Assembly: GCF_900102375.1 (NCBI RefSeq)
Contig: NZ_FNBO01000001.1
Span: forward strand, 124,001 to 188,000
From: Halorubrum xinjiangense
Lineage (GTDB): Archaea; Halobacteriota; Halobacteria; Halobacteriales; Haloferacaceae
Reading direction: 5' to 3'
Length of the DNA: 64,000 nucleotides
The translations under genes and the position numbers were made by a program. Below, piece after piece: positions 1 through 7,643 of the stretch. Numbering within the stretch: the stretch's first letter is position 1; every line of letters starts with the position of its first letter. The notes below the pieces were generated by a model. The model saw only the letters and a program-made list of their open reading frames with translations. It made no database searches and was not told the DNA's origin.

Positions 1-1
1 G

Positions 2-790
2 GTCGCCGAGCAGCGCGGCGCGGTCGGCGAGGCGATCGCCCGCGCGGCGGAGGCCCGAACCATCGCCGAGCGGATCGGCTCGGAGCTGTACGAGGCGTTC
101 GCGCTGAGCCACCTCGGCAGCGCGGCGCACGTCGCCGGCGATCTCGACCAGGCCGAGCGGTTCCTGACCGCCGCGCTGGATCGCCTCGACGCGCTCGACG
201 CCGACACGCGCTGCGCGATGGTGACCGCGATCCTGGCGGAGGTGGCGATCGACCGCGGCAACCTGACCGAGGCCGAGCGGCGGATCGAGCGGACCGCGTC
301 GCTGCTCGACGACCACGCGGGCCGCAAGCGGCTGGCCGAACTGGACCGGGTCCGGGGGCGGCTGGCGCTCGCCCGGGGCGATGGCGACGACGCGGCGTCG
401 GCGCTGGAGTCGGCGGTCGAGTCGGCCCGTGACGGCGGGTTCACGCAGGTCGAGGCGCAGGCGCTCGCGGCGCTGGGGGCCGCGGCGGCCGAGCGCGGCG
501 ACGCCGTCGCGGCGGTCGACCGGCTGACCGCGGCCCTCGATCTGGGCCGCCGGATCGAGGGCGCGCGGGCGACCGTTTCGGCGGCCGATCGGCTCGCCGA
601 CCTGCTCGCGGGGAGCGCCGCCGGGTCGAGTTCGATCGACCGCGAGGCCCTGACCGAGGCGCTCCGGGAGTCGCCGCCGGAAGCGGTCCCGGCGGAGTCG
701 GCCGCGGACCCCGAAGCGTACAGGGAGATCGCCGACCGCTGGCGCGTCGACGGCGAGGACGTCGCGGCGGCGTACCCCCCGCTCGGCTGA
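2..790 (+). CDS. TPR-type helical repeat protein, C-terminal part (5' end outside window)
   Basis: The reading frame is open from the first bases of the window, so only the C-terminal 262 residues are seen. They form Ala/Leu/Glu-rich helix pairs of about 34-40 residues with small residues at the packing positions, as in tetratricopeptide repeats. Such repeats make protein-protein scaffolds and often form the C-terminal half of larger regulators (MalT/LuxR or AAA-type). The final 50 residues leave the repeat pattern and end in an acidic tail. No catalytic motif is visible in this part, so the function of the whole protein cannot be given. The PUA gene follows on the same strand after 70 bp. 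Confidence 0.6.
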   Translation, partial: VAEQRGAVGEAIARAAEARTIAERIGSELYEAFALSHLGSAAHVAGDLDQAERFLTAALDRLDALDADTRCAMVTAILAEVAIDRGNLTEAERRIERTASLLDDHAGRKRLAELDRVRGRLALARGDGDDAASALESAVESARDGGFTQVEAQALAALGAAAAERGDAVAAVDRLTAALDLGRRIEGARATVSAADRLADLLAGSAAGSSSIDREALTEALRESPPEAVPAESAADPEAYREIADRWRVDGEDVAAAYPPLG

Positions 791-860
791 GGGGAGCGGT
801 CACGGTACAACCGGGAACCGGTGTCGCAACCGCTTTCAGCGCGCGCGGGGAACCGCGACC

Positions 861-1370
861 ATGACCGACGCCGACACGCTCGCGGACCTGCGGACCGCCG
901 CCGACTACCAGTTCGGCGCCGGCGCGGGCGAGGCCCTGTTCCCGCCGGACGACGCCCTCACCGTGCGCCGATCGAGCGGCGGCCGCCCGCGGCAGGTGAT
1001 CGACGGCGACGTCGACGACACCCCCGGCAGCAGCGAGGGCGACCGGCTCGTCTCGTACGGCACCGACGGCCGGTTCACGCTCGGGCTCGCGGGCGGGAAG
1101 CGGATCGCCGACGCGTTCCCCGAACCGCGACACCGGATGGTCGTCGGCGAGGAGAGCGAGCCGTTCGTGCGCGAGGGGCGCAACACGTTCGCGAAGTTCG
1201 TGACCGCAGCCGACGACGGGATCCGCCCGGGCGACGAGGTCCTCGTCGTCGACGAGACGGACGAGATATTCGGGGTCGGCCGCGCCGAGCTCTCCGGCAC
1301 TGAGGCCGAGGAGCTCGGCTCCGGCGTCGCCGTCAAGACGCGCGACGGGAACCCCGCGGACGACGACTAA
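861..1370 (+). CDS. PUA domain RNA-binding protein
   Basis: This 169-residue protein has a variable N-terminal half and a C-terminal PUA domain from about residue 88 to 160. The domain contains the typical strand-turn pattern 'GIRPGDEVLVVDE' followed by 'FGVGRAELS' and 'GVAVKTRDG'. PUA domains bind RNA in tRNA and rRNA modification enzymes such as archaeosine transglycosylase and Cbf5. No catalytic domain is attached, so it probably acts as an RNA-binding partner. A weak TATA-like stretch lies about 26 bp before the start. Repeat copy A begins 4 bp after its stop codon. Confidence 0.75.
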   Translation: MTDADTLADLRTAADYQFGAGAGEALFPPDDALTVRRSSGGRPRQVIDGDVDDTPGSSEGDRLVSYGTDGRFTLGLAGGKRIADAFPEPRHRMVVGEESEPFVREGRNTFAKFVTAADDGIRPGDEVLVVDETDEIFGVGRAELSGTEAEELGSGVAVKTRDGNPADDD

Positions 1371-1396
1371 CGAATTTCTCTGCGGTGAATTCTCTG

Positions 1397-1636
1397 CGGT
1401 GGCGCGTGCCTGCGAGGCCGCCTTGCGGCCGAGCAGCACGCGCGAGGGAGTCGGTCGTCCGGAGCGAAGCGGAGGACGACCGACGAGGCTGGGGAGGTGT
1501 GAGGTGCCGTGCGGTTGTGGTCGGGCGGGACTCGAAGGGGCAGCCGCGAGGCGGGCGCAGGCGACGTAAGCACTGGAGGGAGCGAGCACCGCGAGCGACC
1601 GAAGCGCGCAGCGAGCGTGCGCCCGCCTCGCGGCTG
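1397..1636 (+). ncRNA. Candidate structured RNA, repeat family copy A
   Basis: Three hairpins can be drawn. Hairpin I pairs 1402-1409 with 1436-1443 and contains a 6-bp inner stem (1416-1421 with 1425-1430). Hairpin II pairs 1450-1460 with 1474-1484 around a loop containing GCGAAGCG. Hairpin III pairs 1541-1559 with 1618-1636, 19 of 19 bases. Two single-stranded boxes, GGCTGGGGAGGYGTGAGG and GGGACTCRAAGGGGCAG, lie between hairpins II and III and recur in other copies. Unlike copies B and C it has no TATA box directly upstream; instead there is a short direct repeat (GAATTTCTCTGCGG / GAATTCTCTGCGG) from 1374. No conserved reading frame is shared with the other copies. Transcription is inferred, not shown. 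Confidence 0.6.
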
Positions 1637-1762
1637 GGGCTTCGGTGGTGGTCGTGTCGATCGGCAGTTTATAAACAATATCATCGTACAGCCGAGCGGC
1701 TGGGGCTTCGGTGGTGGTCGTGTCCCTCAGCGATTTATAAACACAGTCGTCGTACGGCGAAT
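1630..1762 (+). repeat. Two 66-bp tandem modules with TATA-like boxes (3' part of copy A)
   Basis: Two modules start with GCGGCTGGGGCTTCGGTGG, at about 1630 and 1696. Each ends in an AT-rich stretch containing TTTATAAA. They are the counterpart of the 57-bp modules in copies B, C and E but have a 66-bp period. The array ends against the stop codon of the convergent presenilin gene at 1767, so any transcript running out of the element would be antisense to that gene. Confidence 0.75.
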
Positions 1763-1766
1763 ATAT

Positions 1767-2768
1767 TTAAAAGAACCCCGCGAGCCCCAGCGCCTCGAGC
1801 AGCGGGACCCCGGCGACGACCGAGCCGATCAGGTAGCCGCCGATCGCGCCGCCGTTTAAGAGGGGAAGCCCCGCGTGCGGCCGACCCTGTATCACCCAGC
1901 GCATGAGGACGATCAGCCCCGCGAGCGTCCCGACCATCGCGAGCAGTGCGGGGAGGTTGACACCGAGGAGCGGGACCGCGAGGTCCGCCGCCGGCGAGAA
2001 CCTCGCCGCGCTCGCGATGAGCACCGTCGGGATGACGGCGTCGCCGAGGCCGATGAAGAAGGCGTCGCGGTCGCCGTCCTCGTCGGGTTCGGCGGCCGCG
2101 ACTTTCTCCTCCTTGTCGGCGGAAGCAGCCTCGGGATCCGCATCCGCGTCCGCCTCCTCGCCCACGCCCGAAGCCTCCTCGCTCGCTCCCTCGCCGTCGA
2201 GCAGCGAGTACGACAGCGACAGCGGGATCACCAACACGACGGGGATGTTCAGGTCCATCACGCCCTCCGCGAGCGACAGCATGTGTTCGGTGCCGTACAC
2301 CGAGATCGCGTCGTAGACGGCGAGGACGGCGAGGAGGATTAGCGCGGGCAGCAGGCCGAACGAGATGCCGAAGAGGCCGGCGGCGCCCGCGCCCATCAAC
2401 ACCCCGGCGGTGTCGATCACGTACCACTCCGGGTGGACGAGCAGGCCGACGGCGACCGCGACCGCGGGGACAGCGGCCGCGAGCGGCGAGACGAGCGCGG
2501 AGAACACGTACCACGAGAGCCACGCGGAGACGCCGACGATCAGCAGCCGGATCGCCCCGTCGAAGTCGTAGCGGAACGCCGCTAACATCAGTCCGGTCAT
2601 CGCGACGATGGCGACGACGTACAGCACGCTGTTCGTGGGGTTATCGGGGTTTTCGACCGCCTGATAGCCGCTCGCGGCGAACTCGGGGACCAGCGCCAGC
2701 GCGCCCACCTGGACGACTAAGAACAGCCCGACGACGAAGGCGACGCCGCGGTACTCGCGGGGGAACAT
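1767..2768 (-). CDS. Presenilin/signal-peptide-peptidase family membrane aspartyl protease (A22)
   Basis: The 333-residue protein is mostly hydrophobic, with about nine membrane segments. It carries the three signatures of the family: the YD catalytic aspartate at 152-153 (context 'AVYDAISVYG'), the GxGD aspartate at 240-243 ('GLGDAVIP') and a PAL-like 'GLP' at 300-302. An acidic Ala/Glu/Asp loop at about 191-235 separates the two catalytic helices, as in other archaeal members. These proteases cut membrane-embedded segments. The start at 2768 ('MFPREYRG') is chosen because the upstream 47 residues of the open frame are arginine- and proline-rich and unlike the family. Natural substrates in haloarchaea are unknown. 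Confidence 0.85.
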   Translation of the reverse strand: MFPREYRGVAFVVGLFLVVQVGALALVPEFAASGYQAVENPDNPTNSVLYVVAIVAMTGLMLAAFRYDFDGAIRLLIVGVSAWLSWYVFSALVSPLAAAVPAVAVAVGLLVHPEWYVIDTAGVLMGAGAAGLFGISFGLLPALILLAVLAVYDAISVYGTEHMLSLAEGVMDLNIPVVLVIPLSLSYSLLDGEGASEEASGVGEEADADADPEAASADKEEKVAAAEPDEDGDRDAFFIGLGDAVIPTVLIASAARFSPAADLAVPLLGVNLPALLAMVGTLAGLIVLMRWVIQGRPHAGLPLLNGGAIGGYLIGSVVAGVPLLEALGLAGFF

Positions 2769-3460
2769 TCGAACGCGGATTCGTCGGCCGAGGGTTTCCT
2801 CCTTGCGCTTCGACCCGGCCGGCGAGGAACGCGGTCGCTGTCCGGCGAAGTGGAGCGCGCACAGAAAGGGGTTCGGGCTCGGTGTGGGAGCGGGTGGACC
2901 CGAACCCAAGCCGACGGACGACGGACGGTGGAAGCGAGTGGCCGACCGGCCCGCCCGAAGCGGGATGGGGCCGGCCGGATGCGTCCGCGGCGTTTACTGC
3001 CTTTCCCGAGCGACGTATGAACTTACCGGCCGAGTTATCACGAGAGATACTCGGATCGGAGAGACGGCGGCAGCGGCGTGCGGTCGAAGAGGGTGCGACT
3101 GGACGAGGAGAAAGAGATGCGACTGGACGGCAGTCGAGGGCGGAGCGAAGAGAGCAGAAGGGGTGGAAGGGGTGGAAACGCGGAAAGGGTGGAAGCGAAG
3201 GGAGGCGGGCGAAAGGCGAGGCGGCGAGAGGCGGGCGGGCGGCGGCCGGACAGCGGACCCCCGGGCTGTCGTCGGCGACGCCGCCCAGCGGTCGGGACGG
3301 GCGCGCGGATCGATTAACGCCGAATTCCAACGAGAAAAGCGTCGGTCTTCGGCATGTTCGGCTACGTGCCTCACGCGTATAAATATGTGAGATCCGGATC
3401 CGGATTCGAGTCCCGATCGCGGACGCGGGAGGCAACGGACTCGGCCCGCGGACCGGAACC
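2769..3460. other. Long intergenic region with purine-rich tract
   Basis: No convincing gene is seen in these 690 bases between the divergent presenilin start and the nitrilase 3' end. Bases from about 3045 to 3300 are strongly purine-biased on the plus strand, with runs such as GGGGTGGAAGGGGTGGAAA and many GGAG/GAAG words. The open frames here are low-complexity Arg/Gly/Glu translations and I treat them as non-coding. Part of the region must hold the presenilin promoter. An AT-rich box inside an inverted repeat lies near 3380. Confidence 0.5.
3370..3391. promoter_or_regulatory. TATA-like box inside a CTCAC/GTGAG inverted repeat
   Basis: CTCAC at 3370-3374 and GTGAG at 3387-3391 are inverted copies flanking GTATAAATAT. 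A TATA box enclosed by half-sites is the usual layout of an archaeal repressor operator. On the minus strand it would drive a transcript towards the presenilin gene with a leader of almost 600 bases. On the plus strand it would run antisense to the nitrilase gene. Neither transcript is proven. Confidence 0.35.
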
Positions 3461-4267
3461 TCACCGGCGGTCGCGGAGCGCGGGGAACTCCTCGCGGACC
3501 GCCGCGACCCGCTCGGGGTCCACCGTCGCGGTGACGACTCCGGGCTCGTCGCCGACGGACGCGAGCGTCGTTCCCCACGGGTCGTACACCGCGCTCCGCC
3601 CGCAGAGCGCGTCGTCGCCGAACCGCCCGCTCCCGTTGACCGCGGCGACATACGTCAGGTTCTCGATGGCTCGCGCGCGGCCGAGCGTCCGCCAGTGTTC
3701 GATCCGCGGGTACGGCCACGCGCTCGGCACCACCACGCACTCGACGCCGGCTTCGACCATCCCGCGGAACTGCTCGGGGAACCGGAGGTCATAGCAGGTC
3801 GTCACCCCGACCCTGACCCCGCCGAGGTCGACCACGGGCGTCCGCTCGCCGGGGACCATCCGGTCCGTCTCCTCGGAGCCGTACCCGAACAGGTGGCGCT
3901 TCCGGTAGACGAGGCGCCGCTCGCCGTCGGCGTCGAACAGCACCGCGGCGTTGGCGAGCCCCGACTCGGCGGGCACGTCGAGGCCGTCCGCGGCCGACGC
4001 CGACAGGTCCTCGACGACGGTCCCCGCCAGTACCGCCACGTCGTTGTCGTCGGCCGCGGCCGCGAACCGGGAGAGGCGGTCGCCGGCGAGGCTCTCCGCG
4101 GCGCGGCCGTACGCGTCGAACGCGAAGTAGCCGACGTCGAACAGCTCGGGGAGCACGACGAGGTCGGCGCCCGCGGCCGCGGCCGCCCGAACGCGGTCGA
4201 GCGCCCGCTCGACGTTCGCCTCGATTTCGCCGCCCTCGACCGCCAGTTGGACGCCGGCGAGCCTCAT
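3461..4267 (-). CDS. Nitrilase-superfamily carbon-nitrogen hydrolase
   Basis: The 268-residue protein shows the Glu-Lys-Cys triad of the nitrilase superfamily: Glu41 in 'LVVLPELFD', Lys123 in 'YRKRHLF' and Cys158 in 'TTCYDLRFPE'. The family hydrolyses amides or nitriles in the cytoplasm. The close 'CYDLRFPE' form resembles omega-amidase or Nit-type amidases rather than true nitrilases, but the substrate cannot be read from sequence. The ATG at 4267 overlaps the stop of the upstream SRPBCC gene as ATGA, so the pair is probably translationally coupled. An upstream open frame extends further but is only a shadow of that gene. Confidence 0.9.
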   Translation of the reverse strand: MRLAGVQLAVEGGEIEANVERALDRVRAAAAAGADLVVLPELFDVGYFAFDAYGRAAESLAGDRLSRFAAAADDNDVAVLAGTVVEDLSASAADGLDVPAESGLANAAVLFDADGERRLVYRKRHLFGYGSEETDRMVPGERTPVVDLGGVRVGVTTCYDLRFPEQFRGMVEAGVECVVVPSAWPYPRIEHWRTLGRARAIENLTYVAAVNGSGRFGDDALCGRSAVYDPWGTTLASVGDEPGVVTATVDPERVAAVREEFPALRDRR

Positions 4268-4695
4268 GCCGGGGAGGCGAGCGAGGCGCGGAGCGCGTCC
4301 TCTAAGTTGTCCAGTTCGGCGTCGAAGTTGCGCTTGAAGAAGGACTCGACGCCGGGGAGCCGCCCGTCGACGACGAACTCGTTGGCGAGCCGGCAGCCGC
4401 CGTCGTCGGTCTCGGTGATCTCGTGTTCGCCCGTCACGCGGAAGGCGCGCGACTTCCCGACGAACTTCACCCGGTTCGGGGGGTCGCGCTCGACCTCCTC
4501 CGTCTCGACGTCGATCGTCGACCGGATCATCGGTATCGGGAGCGCGACGTGCCAGGTCGCGTTCCGGTCGTCGTGGACCTCGAAGGAGTCGACCACGCTG
4601 ATGGCGCCCGCGCGCTGCTCCGCGTCCGAGATGAACGCCCACACGTCGGCCGGCGGCGCGTCGAACTCGAACGTCCGGGAGACTCGAACGGTCAT
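4264..4695 (-). CDS. SRPBCC (START/Bet v1-like) family protein
   Basis: The 143-residue protein begins 'MTVRVSRTFEFDAPPADVW', the typical first strand and helix of SRPBCC proteins. It continues with alternating strands and ends in a long C-terminal helix. The fold encloses a hydrophobic cavity that binds lipids or other small ligands; no catalytic residues can be assigned. It overlaps the nitrilase gene by the ATGA tetranucleotide and is the first gene of that pair. A TATA-like TTTTTAAC on the minus strand about 27 bases upstream of the start supports a leaderless transcript. Confidence 0.8.
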   Translation of the reverse strand: MTVRVSRTFEFDAPPADVWAFISDAEQRAGAISVVDSFEVHDDRNATWHVALPIPMIRSTIDVETEEVERDPPNRVKFVGKSRAFRVTGEHEITETDDGGCRLANEFVVDGRLPGVESFFKRNFDAELDNLEDALRASLASPA

Positions 4696-4718
4696 ACGTT
4701 CCCGTTTGGGGCGACGGG

Positions 4719-4726
4719 GGTTAAAA
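4719..4726 (-). promoter_or_regulatory. TATA box of the SRPBCC-nitrilase operon
   Basis: The minus strand reads TTTTTAAC here, centred about 27 bases before the ATG at 4695. That spacing is expected for a leaderless haloarchaeal mRNA. Confidence 0.5.
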
Positions 4727-4796
4727 ATGCGCGTCGACGGAGTCGGGTTCGGAGAACGCGGCGAGCGCGTCGGGACGCGACCGCGGCCCTACCGCC

Positions 4797-5024
4797 TCAT
4801 CCTTCCGGCGTCACGCGCCAGGTCGTCGACTTGGCGCGGCCCCACTTCTCGATATCGACGTCGTCCGACTTCTCGGCGAGGCGGGGGAGCCGCGAGCCGA
4901 CCTGCTTCGCGGTGAGCCCGATCGCGTCGGCGATCGTCTTCGAGCGAACGTACCGCTCGCCACGGGTGACGCTGTCCGTGAGGTACGCGAGGATTCGCTG
5001 TTCCTCCTCGGTGTACTCGCTCAT
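4797..5024 (-). CDS. Small winged-helix DNA-binding protein
   Basis: This 75-residue protein consists of one winged helix-turn-helix domain. An N-terminal helix ('EEEQRILAYLTDSVTRG') is followed by the recognition region 'SKTIADAIGLTAKQVGSRL' and ends with a wing-like 'RAKSTTWRVTP'. It lacks any ligand-binding domain, so it is probably a basal or nucleoid-type DNA-binding protein or a small regulator. A TATA-like TTAAGG sits about 28 bases upstream. It has the look of a conserved haloarchaeal family, but its targets are unknown. Confidence 0.75.
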   Translation of the reverse strand: MSEYTEEEQRILAYLTDSVTRGERYVRSKTIADAIGLTAKQVGSRLPRLAEKSDDVDIEKWGRAKSTTWRVTPEG

Positions 5025-5165
5025 TATCAGATATACACGTCTGACGTCCTTAACGGTTTCTCGTCTTCGCGACCGATCGGCCGGACGGGAACCGAGCGCG
5101 GACCGGCCGCATCGATCGACGCGGGACCACCCAGGTCGGTCGACGCGGGACTGCGGCGCGATCGG

Positions 5166-5348
5166 TCAGTCGAACAGCTGAACCGCGCCGACGGCGAACG
5201 TCGCGAAGACGAACGCGGCCGCGAACCCCCACGCCTTCCCCAACTGCCCGGGGTAGGCGAACATGACTACGGCGCCGACGACCGCGACGGCACCGAGCGC
5301 GAGCGCGACGCCGACCTCCTTGTCCGATTCGATGGAACCCTCGCTCAT
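5166..5348 (-). CDS. Small two-helix membrane protein
   Basis: The 60-residue product starts 'MSEGSIESDKEVG' and has two predicted membrane helices ('VALALGAVAVVGAVVMFAY' and 'AWGFAAAFVFATFAVGAV') joined by a short 'PGQLGK' turn. I chose the internal ATG at 5348 because the upstream eight residues cross the likely promoter region. No known functional motif is present. It stands alone between the winged-helix gene and the PhoU-type regulator. Confidence 0.65.
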   Translation of the reverse strand: MSEGSIESDKEVGVALALGAVAVVGAVVMFAYPGQLGKAWGFAAAFVFATFAVGAVQLFD

Positions 5349-5451
5349 ACGAACCGCTTCGCGGGGGGCCACTTAGTTCATGCGAACCGCGCGACGCGGT
5401 CGGCCAACGGCGGCGGGCGCCGGCCGCGTCAGCGCGAAGCGACCGCCGCGG

Positions 5452-6483
5452 TCAGATGATCTCGACGTGGTCAGACGCCTCGTTGAGCGCGAGGTTCGCG
5501 GCGATCTCGGCGTTCCGCATTGCGTACTCCGCGGTGTGCTGGAGGCTGACGAGCACCTCGCGGGTCATGAGCAGCGTCTCGTTGTCCAGGTCGTCCGGCA
5601 GCTCGGCGAGGATTTCCTGCTCGCGGTCCTCCAAGCGCGAGAACAGGTCGCGGCACTCGACGGTGAGGTCGTAGTCGCGCTCGACGACCGCCCGCACCGC
5701 GAGCGCGGTCAGATCGTCCACCTGGTCGGTGAACTCGCGGATCTGTCGCATCGTCGCGCTGTCGACGTCGAGGGTGTGCCCGTCGGCCTCCATCACGATC
5801 TCCGCGATGTCCTCCGCGTTGTCGGCGGTGAGTTCGAGGTTCTTCGCGACCGAGCGGTAGCCGATGAGCGGGAACCCCTCCTCGAGGCCGACCGCGCGCG
5901 CGAGGTTCGGGTTCTGGTAGGCCGTGAAGATCAGCCGGAGGAGGAGGACGAATATCTTGTTCGCCTGCCGCTCGCGGTTGAGCGCGCGCTGCGCGAGGTC
6001 GGGGTTGCCGTGCGCGAGCGCCTTCACGCCCTCGCCGCGCATCGTCGAGCCGGTGTTCTCCAGCCGTTCGAGCAGGTTGTCGAGGGTGAAATCCTCCGGA
6101 TCGACCGAACAGCGGATCGAGATGTCCTCCGGGGTCTCCTCGATGACGCCGAGCCCCATCAGCTGGGTCTCAGCCTTGTACACCGCGTTGATGTGTTCGC
6201 TGTCGAGCGTCCCCTCGCTGCGGACGTGGATCACGCGCCGCCCGAGCACGTACTGCGCGACGATCGCGCGTTCGAGCGACCGCGCGTCGAGGCCGTCCGC
6301 GTTGATGACGGCCTCCGACTCCTCCGTGCTCACGGACTCGGGAAGCACCGTGAGCGTCCCCTTGCCACCCATCCGCAGCGACACCTCGTCGCCTTTGTTC
6401 ACGCCGTGTTCCTGCGCCCACTCGGCCGGGAGAGTCATCGCCAGCGTCGACGGCCCCAACCGCTGGACCTTCCGCGTTTCCAT
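5452..6483 (-). CDS. AbrB-PhoU domain phosphate-uptake-type regulator
   Basis: The 343-residue protein joins an N-terminal SpoVT/AbrB swapped-hairpin DNA-binding domain (about residues 1-48, 'METRKVQRLGPSTLAMTLP') to a PhoU-like helical bundle in the C-terminal half (about 130-340). The bundle contains acidic helix faces such as 'NAEDIAEIVMEADGHTLD'. This fusion is typical of archaeal PhoU homologues, which are thought to control phosphate transport and metabolism. No pst genes are in the window, so it acts on genes elsewhere. ATG 6483 is preferred over an ATG eight codons upstream because the AbrB domain begins there. Confidence 0.85.
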   Translation of the reverse strand: METRKVQRLGPSTLAMTLPAEWAQEHGVNKGDEVSLRMGGKGTLTVLPESVSTEESEAVINADGLDARSLERAIVAQYVLGRRVIHVRSEGTLDSEHINAVYKAETQLMGLGVIEETPEDISIRCSVDPEDFTLDNLLERLENTGSTMRGEGVKALAHGNPDLAQRALNRERQANKIFVLLLRLIFTAYQNPNLARAVGLEEGFPLIGYRSVAKNLELTADNAEDIAEIVMEADGHTLDVDSATMRQIREFTDQVDDLTALAVRAVVERDYDLTVECRDLFSRLEDREQEILAELPDDLDNETLLMTREVLVSLQHTAEYAMRNAEIAANLALNEASDHVEII

Positions 6484-6692
6484 ACGCGACCGTATCGCGG
6501 GATACACCTTAACCTTGTTCCCATGTTCATTATATGCTTTATCGAATATACAAGGGATAGCGTTCGAGAAGGGGTCGCACTCCCGACACCGAGTCGCGCC
6601 CTATCCCCGACCGCGTTCGAACCCCGCGTGCCGAGTGATTCGAGCCTATCTTGCTGAGTGATTCGCGCCGTCCGTCTCATGCGATCCGCGCG

Positions 6693-6699
6693 CTTATAT
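6693..6699 (+). promoter_or_regulatory. TATA box of the CheY gene
   Basis: CTTATAT centred 26 bp upstream of the ATG at 6722 places transcription start at the start codon, implying a leaderless mRNA. Confidence 0.55.
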
Positions 6700-6721
6700 C
6701 GGTCAGGCCGGGATACACTGT

Positions 6722-7081
6722 ATGACCGAGCGGGTGCTCGTCGTCGACGACTCCTCCTTCCAGCGGACCGTCGTCCGGGACGCGCTGGAGGACCGATTCG
6801 AGGTCGTCGACGAGGCGGAAAACGGCGCAGAGGCGGTCGAACTCTTCGAGGCGTACGAGCCCGACGCGGTGTCGATGGACGTCGTGATGCCGGAGGTGAC
6901 AGGGATCGAAGCGACCGCGACGATCAAAGAGCAGCGGCCCGACGCGGTGATCGTGATGTGTACGAGCGTCGACCAGCAGGAGAAGATGATGGAGGCGGTG
7001 AAGGCGGGCGCCGACGGCTACGTGACGAAGCCCGTCGACGCCGACGAGCTGGTCGGCGAGTTCGAGAGCCACCTCGGGTGA
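6722..7081 (+). CDS. CheY-like single-domain response regulator
   Basis: The 119-residue protein is a complete receiver domain. Acidic pocket residues are Asp9 and Asp10, the phosphoacceptor is Asp53 ('SMDVVMP'), the switch residues are Thr81/Ser82 and the conserved lysine is Lys103 ('VTKPVD'). There is no output domain, as in chemotaxis CheY. In haloarchaea CheY signals to the archaellum motor, but no che or archaellum genes are nearby. It may therefore be an orphan receiver with another partner. It is preceded by a well-placed TATA box. Confidence 0.88.
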   Translation: MTERVLVVDDSSFQRTVVRDALEDRFEVVDEAENGAEAVELFEAYEPDAVSMDVVMPEVTGIEATATIKEQRPDAVIVMCTSVDQQEKMMEAVKAGADGYVTKPVDADELVGEFESHLG

Positions 7082-7105
7082 CGTTGTCGCGGAGCCGGCA
7101 CGGAG

Positions 7106-7486
7106 TCAAGCGGGGTCGAACGACCGGAGGAGCGACGCGAGCGCGCTCGCCAGCTCCTCGAACCGATCCATCTCCATCGAGTCGGTGGTCACCCACACGC
7201 CGTGGTCGTTGGCGATCACGCGCGTGAGGTAGCCGTTCTCGAACACGCGAACCGTGAACTGGTACTCGCCGAGCTGGGTGTCCGCGTACATCGTCTGCGC
7301 GTGGAACCCGTGCCGCTCGTTCTCCGCGAAGCCGATCAGGTCGGCGGTCCGGCTCAGGTCGCTGCGGAGGTACAGCTGCTCGACGTCGTCTTCGGTGAAG
7401 TACGTGAGGCTCCGCAGCTCGTCGCCCGTCGCCGTGCGGGCGGCGCTCAGCAGCTCGTCGGCGTGGTCGTCCGGTGGATGTGACAT
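7106..7486 (-). CDS. Conserved haloarchaeal protein of unknown function
   Basis: The 126-residue soluble acidic protein has alternating strands in its middle ('GEYQFTVRVFENGYLTRVI') and an amphipathic C-terminal helix ('MDRFEELASALASLLRSF'). I do not recognise a catalytic motif. The start at ATG 7486 ('MSHPPDDHADE') is favoured over an in-frame ATG nine codons upstream, because the short extension lacks the composition of the rest. It converges with cheY, with a 24-bp gap. Confidence 0.6.
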   Translation of the reverse strand: MSHPPDDHADELLSAARTATGDELRSLTYFTEDDVEQLYLRSDLSRTADLIGFAENERHGFHAQTMYADTQLGEYQFTVRVFENGYLTRVIANDHGVWVTTDSMEMDRFEELASALASLLRSFDPA

Positions 7487-7643
7487 ACAACCACGATCAA
7501 TGCTCACATACATGAGCGTGTGGGTGACCGCAGCACCCGCAGGGGCGGCGGCGTTGCGGGTGGCCCCTAGCGGCGGTGCGGGCGGCCCCCGGCCGCGACC
7601 GGGAGGGACAGAGTTTAGCGACTCCCGCGTGATCGCTCGCCTG

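Noticed and set aside
1374-1766. Insertion sequence or transposon with coding capacity
   Set aside because: No transposase, no terminal inverted repeats and no obvious target-site duplication are visible around any copy; a non-autonomous element remains possible.
3400-3420. T-loop-like word ATTCGAGTCCC suggesting a tRNA
   Set aside because: The flanking bases do not form a T-arm stem and no acceptor or anticodon arm can be drawn.
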